A stretch of DNA of 64,000 nucleotides from Bathymodiolus brooksi (taxonomy: Eukaryota; Mollusca; Bivalvia; Mytilida; Modiolidae), in assembly GCA_963680875.1 (NCBI GenBank), contig OY804577.1:106713906-106777905 (forward strand), given 5' to 3'. The notes under the pieces are model-generated. The model searched no databases, had not been told where the DNA came from, and saw only the letters and a list, made by a program, of their open reading frames with translations. This document shows positions 54,391-62,329 of the stretch, piece after piece. The stretch's first letter is position 1. Each line of letters starts with the position of its first letter. Position numbers and translations under genes: made by a program.

Positions 54391-55324
54391 TATATATTCC
54401 GGGCTTTTCTGTGAAATTTTTCTTTCAGCCGATTTATACCGATTATGCAAATTAGGCATATTTTGAAAAAGATCACATTTAAATCTTCTCCTCTGAAACT
54501 TCTGAACAAAATTAAAGCAAACCTGGCAGGGATGGTCCCTGGGGAGGTCCCTTTCAAAATTGTGTCTGACAGCCCCGCCCTCCATTCAAGATGGCTGTTG
54601 TTACTAAAAATAGAAATTTCTTCAATTGTCCATTGCTGCTTTAGTATAAGTCAAAATGAGCTCAAATTTTAACTGCAGCTACATGGCAAGGAGTAGTTTA
54701 ACATATATTCCGGGTTTTTCTGTGAAATTTTTCTTTCAGCCGATTTATACCGATTATGCAAATTAGGCATATTTTGAAAAAGATCACATTTAAATCTTCT
54801 CCTCTGAAACTTCTGAACAAAATTAAAGCAAACCTGGCAGGGATGGTCCCTGGGGAGGTCCCTTTCAAAATTGTGTCTGACAGCCCCGCCCTCCATTCAA
54901 GATGGCTGTTGTTACTAAAAATAGAAATTTCTTCAATTGTCCATTGCTGCTTTAGTATAAGTCAAAATGAGCTCAAATTTTAACTGCAGCTACATGGCAA
55001 GGAGTAGTTTAACATATATTCCGGGTTTTTCTGTGAAATTTTTCTTTCAGCCGATTTATACCGATTATGCAAATTAGGCATATTTTGATAAAAGATCACA
55101 TTTAAATCTTCTCCTCTGAAACTGCTGAACCAAAGTACACTAAACCTGGCAGGGATGGTCCTTGGGTGGGTCCCTTTCAAAATTGTGTCCGACAGCCCCG
55201 CCCTCCATTCAAGATAGCTGCTGTTACTAAAAATAGAAATTCAATTGTCCATTGCTGCTTTAGTATAAACCAAAATGAGCTCAAATTTTAACTGCAGCTA
55301 CATGGCAATGAGTAGCTTAACATA
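54391..55324 (+). repeat. 311-bp monomers between element copies 3 and 4
   Basis: These 934 bp hold three monomers (A, A, B) instead of two, so the spacing to the next element copy is 1818 = 1507 + 311 bp. A one-monomer gain here is direct evidence of unequal exchange within the array. Confidence 0.9.
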
Positions 55325-56208
55325 TAGTGCTCCCTCGTTAAACCGCCACCTTCTGTGCAGTCGGTAGTTTGGCGGTATAACGAGTTTGGCGATAAACTGA
55401 GGGACATTGAAAACCGGAAGTTATGTGATCATATGAAAAGATAAACTTTCAACTCGACTGACATGCATTTTGCACTTGTACAAATACATAAGTATAAATA
55501 ATACATGTTTAATAAATAAATAAATTAGAATAATTATATTCACATCGGAAATGTCCTGTACAGTTTGCGGATCTTTGTCAATGTTGACAAATTCTTGAAC
55601 CGTCATTTGTAGCTCGGGACATCAAGGTCATTATAAACACGTGACAGCAACAGTTCATCTTCATTTGTGGGGTTATTGGAAGATCTCATTTAATTGTCAA
55701 ATTATCGGCAATTTGTTGTTATGTTAATTTTGGATTTTCCTTTGCATAACTTATAATTGCACGTTTTTGTTTGTCGTCTAATTAATTACGCTTTCTCTTC
55801 AAGCACAACATTTTTATGACAACTAATTAAATTACAAATTTTACTCAGGATTAAAAGTACAAATATAATCACTAGAAAATTAAATACAGGTAATCATTCT
55901 AATCAAAACAACTGATCACCTGTTCCGACCCTCAACTATGAGATCAATGACCGTGTCCGATGACCAGTTTTGACATTCCATAATTACCGATCAATACACA
56001 GCTGTCAAAGGGTAGTTGTGGGCGGTACAAACGGGGGAATTTAAATTGGTTTTACGACTTTTGTGTCTGAAAACCTGTGGCGGATGGCGGTAGCTGAGTT
56101 TGGCAGTGTAACGGGGTATTTTTAATGGGGGAAATCGGGACAGACGAGAATTTTGGTGATAGGCGAGGTTGGCGATAAAACGGGGGGCGATAGACCGAGG
56201 GAGCACTG
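55325..56208. mobile_element. TA-flanked inverted-repeat element, copy 4
   Basis: This is the last copy, again at the same site in a type B monomer. It is followed by TATATATTCCGGGC as in the other copies, and the downstream monomers are clearly more diverged. Confidence 0.8.
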
Positions 56209-57370
56209 TATATATTCCGGGCTTTTCTGTGAAATTTTTCTTTCAGCCGATTTATACCGATTATGCAAATTAGGCATATTTTTATAATAGATCACATTTA
56301 AATTTTTCCTCTGAAACCGCTGAACCAAATTAAACCAAACCTGGCAGGGATAGTCCTTGGGTAGTCCCATTTCAAAGTTGTGTCCGACAGCCCCGCCCTC
56401 CATTCAAGATGGCTGTTGTTACTAAAAATAGAAATTTCTTCAATTGTACATTGCTGCTTTAGTATAAACCAAAATGAGATCAAATTTTAACTGCAGCTAC
56501 ATGGCAATGAGTAGTTTAACATATATATATTCCGGACTTTTCTGTGAAATTTTTCTTTCAGCCGATTTATACCGATTATGCAAATTAGGCATATTTTGAT
56601 AAAAGATCACATTTAAATCTTTTCCTTTGAAACTGCTGAACCAAATTAAACCAAAGCTGGCAGGGATAGTCCTTAGGTAGTTCCATTTCAAAATTGTGTC
56701 CGACAGCTCCACCCTCTATTCAAGATGGCTGCTGTTACTAAAAATAGAAATTTCTTCAATTGTCCATATCTGCTTTATTATAAATCAAAATGAGCTCAAA
56801 TTTTAACTGCAGCTACATGACAATGAGTAGATTAACATATATTCTGGGTTTTTCTGTGAAATTTTTCTTTCAATCGATTTATACTGATTATACAAATTAG
56901 ACATATTTTGATAAAAGATCACATTTAAATCTTTTCCTCTGAAACCGCTGAACCAAATTAAAGCAAATTTGGCTGGGGTGGTCCTTGGGTGGTCCCCTTT
57001 CAATAGTGTGTCCGACAGCCCCGCCCTACATTCAAAATGGCTGCTGTTACTAAGAATAGAAATTTCTTTAGTTGTCAATTTCTGCTTGATTACAAATCAA
57101 AATGAACTAAAATTTTAACTGCAGCTATATGGCAATGAGTAGTTTAACATATATTCTGGGTTTTTCTGTGAGATTTATTCAGCCAGTTTATTCCGTTTAG
57201 GAATATTATGAGATAAAAATCACATCAAAATCATTTGCTCAGAAATTTGAGTTGAAATGATCTTTGGGTGGCCCACTTTCAAAATTATGTGTAACACCCT
57301 CATTTTCTATCAACTTTAGATGTCAAATTGAAAATCAGGTGAGCGATTACAGGCTCCTGGGAGCCTCTAG
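56209..57370 (+). repeat. Diverged trailing 311-bp monomers and 3' terminus
   Basis: About four monomers of increasing divergence (markers near 56229, 56543, 56855 and 57163) carry changes such as CTCCACCCTC for CCCGCCCTC and ATTCTGGG for ATTCCGGG. The last is truncated and runs into CAGGTGAGCGATTACAGG, a 7-bp hairpin and CTAG, which I take as the end of the composite element. Confidence 0.8.
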
Positions 57371-57399
57371 TTTAATATTAACATGATTACATACAAATG

Positions 57400-57500
57400 T
57401 AGATATCAAATTTAGTGCTCACGACGCATTTCTGGAATAACCATCATCAGGTACGCTCTAAATCAAAAGATTGGAAAACCAAATAATTTAAAGGTTTGTT
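57400..57500. repeat. Dispersed repeat copy related to 62500-62620
   Basis: ACGACGCATTTCTGGAATAA, CCATCATCAGGTACGCTC and GGAAAACCAAATAATTTAAA parallel the segment near 62545-62612 (TTTCATCAGACATGCTC, GGAAAACCAAATAAATTAGA). Two diverged copies in different introns indicate an interspersed element whose ends I cannot define. Confidence 0.5.
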
Positions 57501-57545
57501 AGCAATAAAACCAAAGTCAATTACAACTTATCCTAACTTTTGTAG

Positions 57546-57735
57546 GTACCATATTGCCAGAACCACATAAGATTTATTACAAGGAAGAATGACCAGACAC
57601 TGATTTTATTTGGAACAAATGCCAATTCTCCAACTAGATATGAGTTTAATATGATAGATTATACTTCCATTAGAGTGGATAATGATATTCCTTCTTCTAA
57701 GGATCCATTTGACAATTTTACTGCTATTTATGTGT
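57546..57735 (+). CDS. Semaphorin exon b (sema domain)
   Basis: 190 nt, entering in phase 0 after CTTTTGTAG and leaving one base (T) before GTAAGTTA. It begins VPYCQNHIRFITRK, the counterpart of the family C-NYI motif, followed by TLILFGTNANSPTRYEFN and then DPFDNFTAIYV. GTNA-SP is the hallmark of semaphorin blade 1, and NFTA matches the conserved N-glycosylation site NSTA. The two cysteines normally present in CGTNAF-P-C are replaced by Phe and an Arg/Tyr region, so this conserved disulfide (132-141 in human Sema3A numbering, from memory) cannot form. The first pair (exon a Cys with this exon's YCQ) is kept. Confidence 0.92.
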
Positions 57736-57964
57736 GTAAGTTAAATTTTAAATAGTTGATATGGAATGTAAGCATGTGTTGTAAAGAATCTTATTAATGT
57801 ACCACATGTACACAACATAAAAAAAACGTTAAATGGACACCAATTCACAGCAATAATTACATATATATGAGAACTGATTTGACTTGGTTGACCGCTATGG
57901 AATATCTGTGTTACAAATGATATGTTCCGCTCGTTGTAAACACTTCCCGGTCCTTTCATCATTC

Positions 57965-58190
57965 ATGACTTATCACTGGGTTTGTAACTAGATTAACACG
58001 ACAGGTGCCACTAGTGGAGCAGGAACTGCTTACCCTTCCAGAACACTTTGAGTTCATACTCGATCTTTAGTTTTATGTGTATGTTTTGTAGATCGCTGTT
58101 TGTCCTTTTGTACTTTTTCTTCTGGCCATTGTGTTGTCTGTTCTTTGATTTAGGGATTCTGATTACCTCCCTTTGGTATCTTCAAACTCT
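57965..58190 (+). repeat. Dispersed repeat copy (mussel-type)
   Basis: The copy runs GGGTTTGTAACTAG, CAGGTGCCACTAGTGGAGCA, CTGCTTACCCTTCC, TTTTATGTGTATGTTTTGTA, TTCTTCTGGCCATTGTG and CTCCCTTTGGTATCTTC. I recognise this order of blocks, especially TTTTGGCCAT..GTTGTC and CCCTTTGGTATCTT, from memory as a highly repeated mussel element. It shares its left half with 46393-46520. Confidence 0.65.
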
Positions 58191-58315
58191 TCTTGATAGG
58201 TGGTTGACAATATATTGATACAAGATGATGAAGGTAGAGTATCAAAGTCAGAGCAAATAGATGATGCTTTCCTTCCAAGACACCTGAATTCAACATCCTG
58301 TTTTAGTGTAGTTCA

Positions 58316-58436
58316 TGTTGCTCATGTTTTCTTTGTAGTGTTTTGTAGATAATTGTTCGTCTTTTTTCTTTTGGCCATTTTCTGTCCTTTTTCGATTTCC
58401 TGCTTTTAATTACCCGTTTAGTATTAGTATCTTCCA
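58316..58436 (+). repeat. Second diverged copy of the 58090-58190 segment
   Basis: TTTTGTAGATAATTGTTCGT, TTTTTTCTTTTGGCCATTTT and GTATCTTCCAACT repeat, with changes, the segment TTTTGTAGATCGCTGTTTGT, TTCTTCTGGCCATTGTG and GTATCTTCAAACT located about 240 bp upstream. The lysine-rich minus-strand frame over it (58303-58497) is a by-product. Confidence 0.6.
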
Positions 58437-58501
58437 ACTTCAAAAAAATAAATAATAGAATAACATTACATATAATAACTACTTTACTATTTTTCACCTA
58501 G

Positions 58502-58642
58502 CATCAAACAATCCTGATAATCAAGCATTGATGTACTATGCCGCCACGACTACATATCCTAAAATATCCAGACCGATATATGAAACCGATGGAACTGTTG
58601 AGAGTTATATGACAAGTATTGTCAGCACTAAGTGGTTGAAAG
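58502..58642 (+). CDS. Semaphorin exon c (sema domain)
   Basis: 141 nt. Two bases complete the split codon (T+CA, Ser) after TTCACCTAG, and the last G is split before GTAACAAAAC. It encodes SNNPDNQALMYYAATTTYPK, then ISRPIYETDG, and ends VSTKWLKG/A. The family counterpart is ..LYSATVADF..D..IYR.. ending with ..KWLN.P; the KWL motif just before FVGSF in the next exon is highly diagnostic. The ATVADF loop is replaced by AATTTYPK, so this blade is less conserved than the flanking ones. Confidence 0.9.
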
Positions 58643-58708
58643 GTAACAAAACTTTATTGAACAAAGCTCTTTTTATTTTAAATGTATGTTTGTTTGTTTT
58701 GTTTGTTT

Positions 58709-58945
58709 GATGGTCCTTAACACCACTTTCAACAATATTTCAGTAATATTGTGATGGTCAGTTTTATTGGTGGAGGAAACCGGAGAACCCGGAGAAAACC
58801 ACCAACCTGTCGCAAGTCACTGACGAACTTTATCACATAATGCTGTACACCTCGCCCTGATCGAGATTCAAACTCACAACATCAGTGATGATAGGCACTG
58901 TTGCATTGGTATATCCAACTACCATACGATCACGACCACTATGGC
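58709..58945 (-). repeat. SINE-like repeat, near-complete copy
   Basis: On the plus strand it runs GGTCCTTAACACCACTTTCA, GGTCAGTTTTATTGGTGGAGG, AAACCGGAGAACCCGGAGAA, CTGTCGCAAGTCACTGACGA, GAGATTCAAACTCACAAC, TGTTGCATTGGTATATCC and AACTACCATACGATCACGAC. On the minus strand the beginning contains GTGGTCGTGATCGTATGGTA and, about 50 bp on, GTTTGAATCTC. These resemble pol III A and B boxes, suggesting a tRNA-derived SINE. The family name is not known to me. Confidence 0.75.
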
Positions 58946-59639
58946 CCCTATTTTAAATTTACTGCAGATTCTTAGTGATAAATGTTAATATATATCTTTG
59001 TTTACAATTTATCGCTAACATTGATTGACTGATTGATTGGTGTTTAGTATCATGTTAAAGTTATCTTCATGACTAGAACACCATCCCTATCAAACAAATA
59101 ACTCTATGAAGAACATATGTTTTGAGTGCCACAATAGAAAAAAAAGGGATTGATGTATATACACCATCGACTACCATTTTTGTCAGATTTGACAACTTTA
59201 TCAAACAAATGCACGTGTGTGTTTGTGGAACTTAGTCATTTTTGGTCAGCTAATGCCGTAGGGGGTACCCCTTTTTGTAATTTGTAATTTGTAACTGCTG
59301 CAATAGTTTTCGTGATCAAATGCTGCAGAGTGAAGAGTGATACTTTGTCCTTTTAACCTTATCTTTTCGTCTTAGTAGAAACGAATAATAGTCTTACAAA
59401 TGATTAATAGTACATAACTGTTGGGTATTAATGACGGTACACACGGCTTTAGACTCAGAGATTCCCAGTGCATCCCCAGGGATGGATAGGAGGTGCCCTT
59501 TTTGGTGGGTGGGTGGGGTGGCAGACAATATGGCCCATATAGTGCCATTAGTGGGTAATTATAACTTACTTGGAGAGTGCCCTATTCCCTGCATATTAAA
59601 AAAACTTCTTTTGCAGTTTTAGAAAATGATTTGGCCCAT

Positions 59640-59805
59640 TGTAGCCACTACAAAGGCTAATATGATCTCTACACTACTCGCTGCATGATTAGTGGAGAAG
59701 GAACAAATACCAATTTTATAGTTTGACCTGATCAGGGTTCGAACCCATGATCTACCTCACTCCAGCCAACAACGCTAACCATTACGCCACCAATGCGGTT
59801 TTTTG
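59640..59805 (-). repeat. tRNA-derived SINE
   Basis: On the minus strand the sequence starts near ACCGCATTGGTGGCGTAATG with an A-box-like TGGCGTAATGG and a canonical B box GGTTCGAACCC about 50 bp later. It continues into AAATTGGTATTTGTTCCTTC and TCCACTAATCATGCAGCGAG. The A/B spacing fits a tRNA-like promoter. The internal TGGTATTTGTT-CTTCTC-CTAA-CA..CAGC block also occurs at 63071, so the two elements share a central domain. Ends are approximate. Confidence 0.75.
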
Positions 59806-59810
59806 ATATG

Positions 59811-59964
59811 AGATAATTCGAGTTGTTTTCATTTGTATACATTGTATACTATGTTAAGGTCTATTTATAGACTATTTTATTTATATCAGATAATTCGAGT
59901 TGTTTTCATTTGTATACATTGTATACTATGTTAAGGTCTATTTATAGACTATTTTATTTATATC
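59811..59964 (+). repeat. Perfect 77-bp tandem duplication at an acceptor
   Basis: Two identical 77-bp copies (59811-59887 and 59888-59964), each starting AGATAATTCGAGTTG and ending ATTTTATTTATATC. The second is followed directly by TTTTGTAG and exon d. The duplicated segment is the natural intron end minus its last 8 bases, so the branch-point region is probably doubled. No mismatch is visible between copies, implying recent origin. Confidence 0.97.
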
Positions 59965-59972
59965 TTTTGTAG

Positions 59973-60091
59973 CTCCTCAGTTTGTTGGGTCATTTGATGT
60001 AGTAGATAGAGTTCTGTTCTTTTTTCGAGAAACGGCCATTGAAGTAGAACCCGAACACAAGATATACTCAAGAGTGGCAAAAGTCTGCAAG
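59973..60091 (+). CDS. Semaphorin exon d (FVGSF / FFFRETA core)
   Basis: 119 nt. Two bases complete the split Ala codon, then 39 full codons end in phase 0 before GTAAACAATT. It encodes [20 protein letters not shown], then [19 protein letters not shown]. This is the most conserved stretch of the sema domain (P-FVGSF, VYFFFRETA, YSRVARVCK), and its terminal Cys is one of the propeller disulfide cysteines. The segment EVEPEHK has no Cys, unlike the NCGK form found in several invertebrate semaphorins, and is closer to the Cys-less form of class 3. Confidence 0.95.
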
Positions 60092-60346
60092 GTAAACAAT
60101 TGTCAATTTATTGTTCAACTACAATAAACATAAGAGAACACCGAAGGGCAATCAAAAATGGACAAACCAGAGAAACTGGCAACATTGGGTAAGACGAAGA
60201 CAAACAAAACAAAAACACAACACAATATGTGTTGGACACCACTATGCGCAAACAAACACAAATAACGTAAATAAGACATGAGCCCTCCTACAAATGATTG
60301 GAGGCAAAGATGAACTGTCAACTGAACATCGTTTTTATGCACAAAG

Positions 60347-61124
60347 ATTAACGCAAAAATGTCGAAGTCATTCAGGCAGAAATAGTAGGTGACGGTGACC
60401 TATATTTGTATGCAGTGTTTTTAACTGTCCACGACAAACTCACATGTGAAGTTTCATCAACCTGGATCAAGCAGTTTGTCTACATTGCACCTAAACACAA
60501 ACGTTAATGCAAAAATGTCGAAGTCATTCAGGCAGAAATAGTAGGTCACGGTGACCTATATTTGTGTGCGGTGTTTTTAACTGTCCACGACAAACTCACA
60601 TGTGAAGTTTCATCAACCTGGACCAAGTAGTTTGTCTATTGGACCTAAGCGCAAACATTAATGCAAAAATGTTGAAGTTATTCAGGCAGAAATAGTAGGT
60701 CACGGTGACCTATATTTGTGTGCAGTGTTTTTAACTGTCCACGACAAACGCACATGTGATGTTTCATCAACCTGGACCAAGTAGTTTGTCTACATTGGAT
60801 CTAAGTGCAAACGTTAGCGCAAAATTGTCGAAGTCATTCAGGCAGAAATAGTAGGTCACAGTGACCTATATTTGTGTGCGGTGTTTTTAATTGTCCACGA
60901 CAAACTCACATGTGAAGTTTCATCAACCTGATCCAAGTAGTTTGTCTACATTGGACCTAAACGCAAACGTTAATGGAAAAATGTTGAAGTCATTCAGGCA
61001 GAAATAGTAGGTCATGGTGACCTATATTTGTATGCAGTGTTTTTAACTGTCCATGACAAACTCACATGTGAAGTTTCATCAACCTGGGTCAAGTAGTTTT
61101 TCTACATTGGACCTAAACGCAAAC
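60347..61124 (+). repeat. 5 x 156-bp tandem repeat
   Basis: Five units start at 60347, 60503, 60657, 60813 and 60969 with lengths 156, 154, 156, 156 and 156 bp. Each begins GTTAATGCAAAAATG or a variant and carries ATTCAGGCAGAAATAGTAGG, GGTGACCTATATTTGTG, TGTCCACGACAAACTCACAT, TGAAGTTTCATCAACCTGG and TTGTCTACATTGGACC. Units differ by a few percent by eye. The run of related units ending in GACGTCGACGACGACGACAT is typical of dispersed mollusc elements with an internal repeat core. The size is close to the about 160-bp bivalve repeats known from the literature, but I cannot assign it. Confidence 0.92.
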
Positions 61125-61190
61125 GTTAATATTGGACGTCGACGACGACGACATAAGTTCGCTTCCTGTACTTTGTACAGGTGAGCTAAT
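61125..61190 (+). repeat. Terminal part of the 156-bp element, with hairpin
   Basis: After the fifth unit come ATTGGACGTCGACGACGACG and a perfect hairpin CCTGTAC-TTT-GTACAGG (61165-61181), directly followed by TGAGCTAATAA. The AGGTGAGC(T/G)A ending resembles the right end of the 311-bp composite element (57338-57347), hinting at related termini. Confidence 0.65.
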
Positions 61191-61548
61191 AATTAAATAG
61201 GACAACACAAAAAACTAAAAAACTAAAAAACAATAAGCAACATTTAGGCATTGGTATTCATTGTGGGTGTTTGTGCAGAGGGAGTACATTAGGTTATGGT
61301 GTGACATTACTGGGCAATGGGAAATCACTGGGCAATGAGAATGAAAATACTGGTTGTGAGTGCTATATTATTTGCTTCACAGTAAGTTTGAAACACAAAG
61401 TATATTTTAAAATACTGAGGGAGATACTTCATAACTGGTTTTTTTCTAGCAAAATGTATTCTCTTAAAATGTCATTGTTGTTCAATTTTAAATTTATGCA
61501 CAAAATAAATGAATGATAATAATAACAATAATAATATCCATATTACAG

Positions 61549-61657
61549 AGAGACATTGGTGGAGATAGAAAGCTAAGAAATACATGGACTGGGTATCAGA
61601 AAGCAAGACTGGATTGTTCTATTCCTGGGGAATTTCCTATTTATTTTGACGTGATAC
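61549..61657 (+). CDS. Semaphorin exon e (KARLDCSIPGEFP)
   Basis: 109 nt, phase 0 start after ATATTACAG, leaving one base (C) before GTATGTATC. It encodes RDIGGDRKLRNTWTGYQKAR, then LDCSIPGEFPIYFDVI. It follows directly on VCK of exon d to give VCK-RDIGG (family CKNDVGG), then W-T---KARL-CS-PGEFPFYF, a signature stretch. The Cys in LDC is the conserved propeller cysteine. The alternative acceptor two bases downstream (AGAG) would break the frame. Confidence 0.95.
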
Positions 61658-61697
61658 GTATGTATCTAATCTATATGTATATTTTACTACTTGTATG

Positions 61698-61965
61698 TAG
61701 GTTAGGGTTAGGATTATGGTGCTTAACGCTATTTTCAACAATATTTCAGTTATTTCGTGGCAGTCAGTTTTATTAGTGGAGAAAACCGGAGTACAAGGAG
61801 AAAACCACCGACCCGCCGCAAGTCACTGACAAACTTTATCACATAATGTTGTATCGAGTACACCTCGACATGAGTGGGATTCAAAGACACAACCTTAGTG
61901 GTAATAGTCACTGTTTGCATGGGTAGTTGTAAATCCAACTACCATAAGACCACGACGGCCCACTG
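61698..61965 (-). repeat. SINE-like repeat, full copy with TTAGGG-like tail
   Basis: This is the most complete copy of the family, from GGTTAGGGTTAGGATTATGG through GTGCTTAACGCTATTTTCAA, CGCAAGTCACTGACAAAC, CACCTCGACATGAGTGGGAT and TCCAACTACCATAAGACC to ACGACGGCCCACTGG. On the minus strand it has a B-box-like CTTTGAATCCC and an A-box-like TGGTCTTATGGTAG, and it ends ..CACCATAATCCTAACCCTAACC. The short telomere-like tail also appears, degraded, at 47135 and 47780. Confidence 0.75.
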
Positions 61966-62329
61966 GTCCCTTACCGATATTTGTATGTGAATACTGTTAC
62001 AGTTAGATGCAGTTATATGGACAAGTTATGTAAATGAGTGTATATAGGAAGAATAAAGATATGAAAATATATTGTAATGAGTTATCAAGGTTAACATATA
62101 ACACAATATTACTGCCACTCTGACCAATTCGTTGGTTATTAGGAGCTGGGCTGAGTTGTGTTTTCATTTGCAAGAAGCATGACATCTCAAGATACGATGC
62201 AAAATGCTGATTAAAGTTCCATTCGCCGAGCAGGTTGTATATTTGAATTGTCCCATATAACCAGCGCATGCAACATAGGGGGGGTTGTACCACGCAGTAC
62301 AAAAACTAGGTAATATTTCAGTATCATAT

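Larger units (their letters stand above)
48023..57370 (+). repeat. Composite 311-bp tandem-repeat element
   Basis: A 9.3-kb block is built of a 311-bp monomer, with diverged units at both ends and nearly identical ones inside. The left end reads TCATGTGAGCTATTGTCACC and GTTGTCCGTCCGTTAAC. The right end reads CAGGTGAGCGATTACAGG, then a perfect 7-bp hairpin (AGGCTCC-TG-GGAGCCT, 57351-57366) and CTAG. The monomer carries TCTGAAAC..CTGAAC, CAAAATTGTGTC-GACAGCC and TTCAAGATGGCTG blocks that I recognise as typical of dispersed mollusc repeats. A hairpin immediately followed by CTAG resembles a Helitron-type 3' end, and tandem repeats inside non-autonomous Helitron-like elements are known; this classification is only a hypothesis. 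I count 18 monomers carrying a TGTGAAATTTTTCTTTC-like marker plus the diverged leading unit. Confidence 0.8.
46981..57545 (+). other. 10.6-kb repeat-filled semaphorin intron
   Basis: This intron lies between exons a and b, starts GTAAGATAAA and ends CTAACTTTTGTAG. It contains three SINE-like copies (47135-47945) and a composite 311-bp tandem array with four embedded inverted-repeat elements (48023-57370). A dispersed repeat follows at 57400-57500. The stretch 47405-47790 shows nothing I can name beyond short AT-rich runs. I see no additional exon; the 75-residue frames repeated every 311 bp are repeat by-products. Confidence 0.8.
57736..58501 (+). other. Semaphorin intron b-c
   Basis: 766 bp from GTAAGTTAAA to TTTTTCACCTAG. 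Most of it is dispersed repeat (57965-58190 and a second diverged copy of its terminal part at 58316-58436). The remainder (57740-57960) is AT-rich with nothing recognisable. Confidence 0.8.
58643..59972 (+). other. Semaphorin intron c-d
   Basis: 1330 bp from GTAACAAAAC to TATCTTTTGTAG. It contains a SINE-like copy (58709-58945), a tRNA-derived SINE (59640-59805) and a perfect 77-bp tandem duplication at its 3' end. Between 58950 and 59640 I see only simple features (GATTGACTGATTGATTGG near 59023; three TGTAATT-type steps near 59276). The 63-residue frame at 59431 has no recognisable similarity. Confidence 0.8.
60092..61548 (+). other. Semaphorin intron d-e
   Basis: 1457 bp from GTAAACAATT to CATATTACAG. 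Its centre is a 5 x 156-bp repeat (60347-61124) with a short terminal hairpin. The left part (60092-60346) is A-rich and the right part (61190-61548) contains AAAAAACTAAAAAACTAAAA. I recognise no gene in either; the frames at 60115-60342 (minus) and 61271-61516 (plus) have no known similarity. Confidence 0.75.

Noticed and set aside
48369..55000. 75-residue frames repeated on both strands every 311 bp
   Set aside because: They recur exactly with the tandem monomer, have no recognisable domain, and lie in an intron.
50589..56206. 61-, 71- and 107-residue minus-strand frames in each 884-bp element
   Set aside because: They are short, without transposase motifs, and repeated only because the element is repeated.
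58200..58300. Possible extra semaphorin exon (acidic, GATGATGAAG region)
   Set aside because: Exons b and c already join in frame and in family order, and the segment lies between two copies of a dispersed repeat with no good acceptor-donor pair.
58303..58497. Lysine-rich minus-strand frame of 64 residues
   Set aside because: It is antisense of T-rich repeat sequence; no similarity recognised.
59431..59622. 63-residue plus-strand frame
   Set aside because: It lies in an intron between semaphorin exons c and d; no recognisable motif or splice context.
60115..60342. 75-residue minus-strand frame with hydrophobic stretches
   Set aside because: It is antisense of A-rich intronic sequence next to the 156-bp repeat; no family similarity seen.
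61698..61711. Interstitial telomere repeat (GGTTAGGGTTAGG)
   Set aside because: There are only about two units, and similar degraded forms sit at the same end of other SINE-like copies, so I treat it as part of that element's tail.
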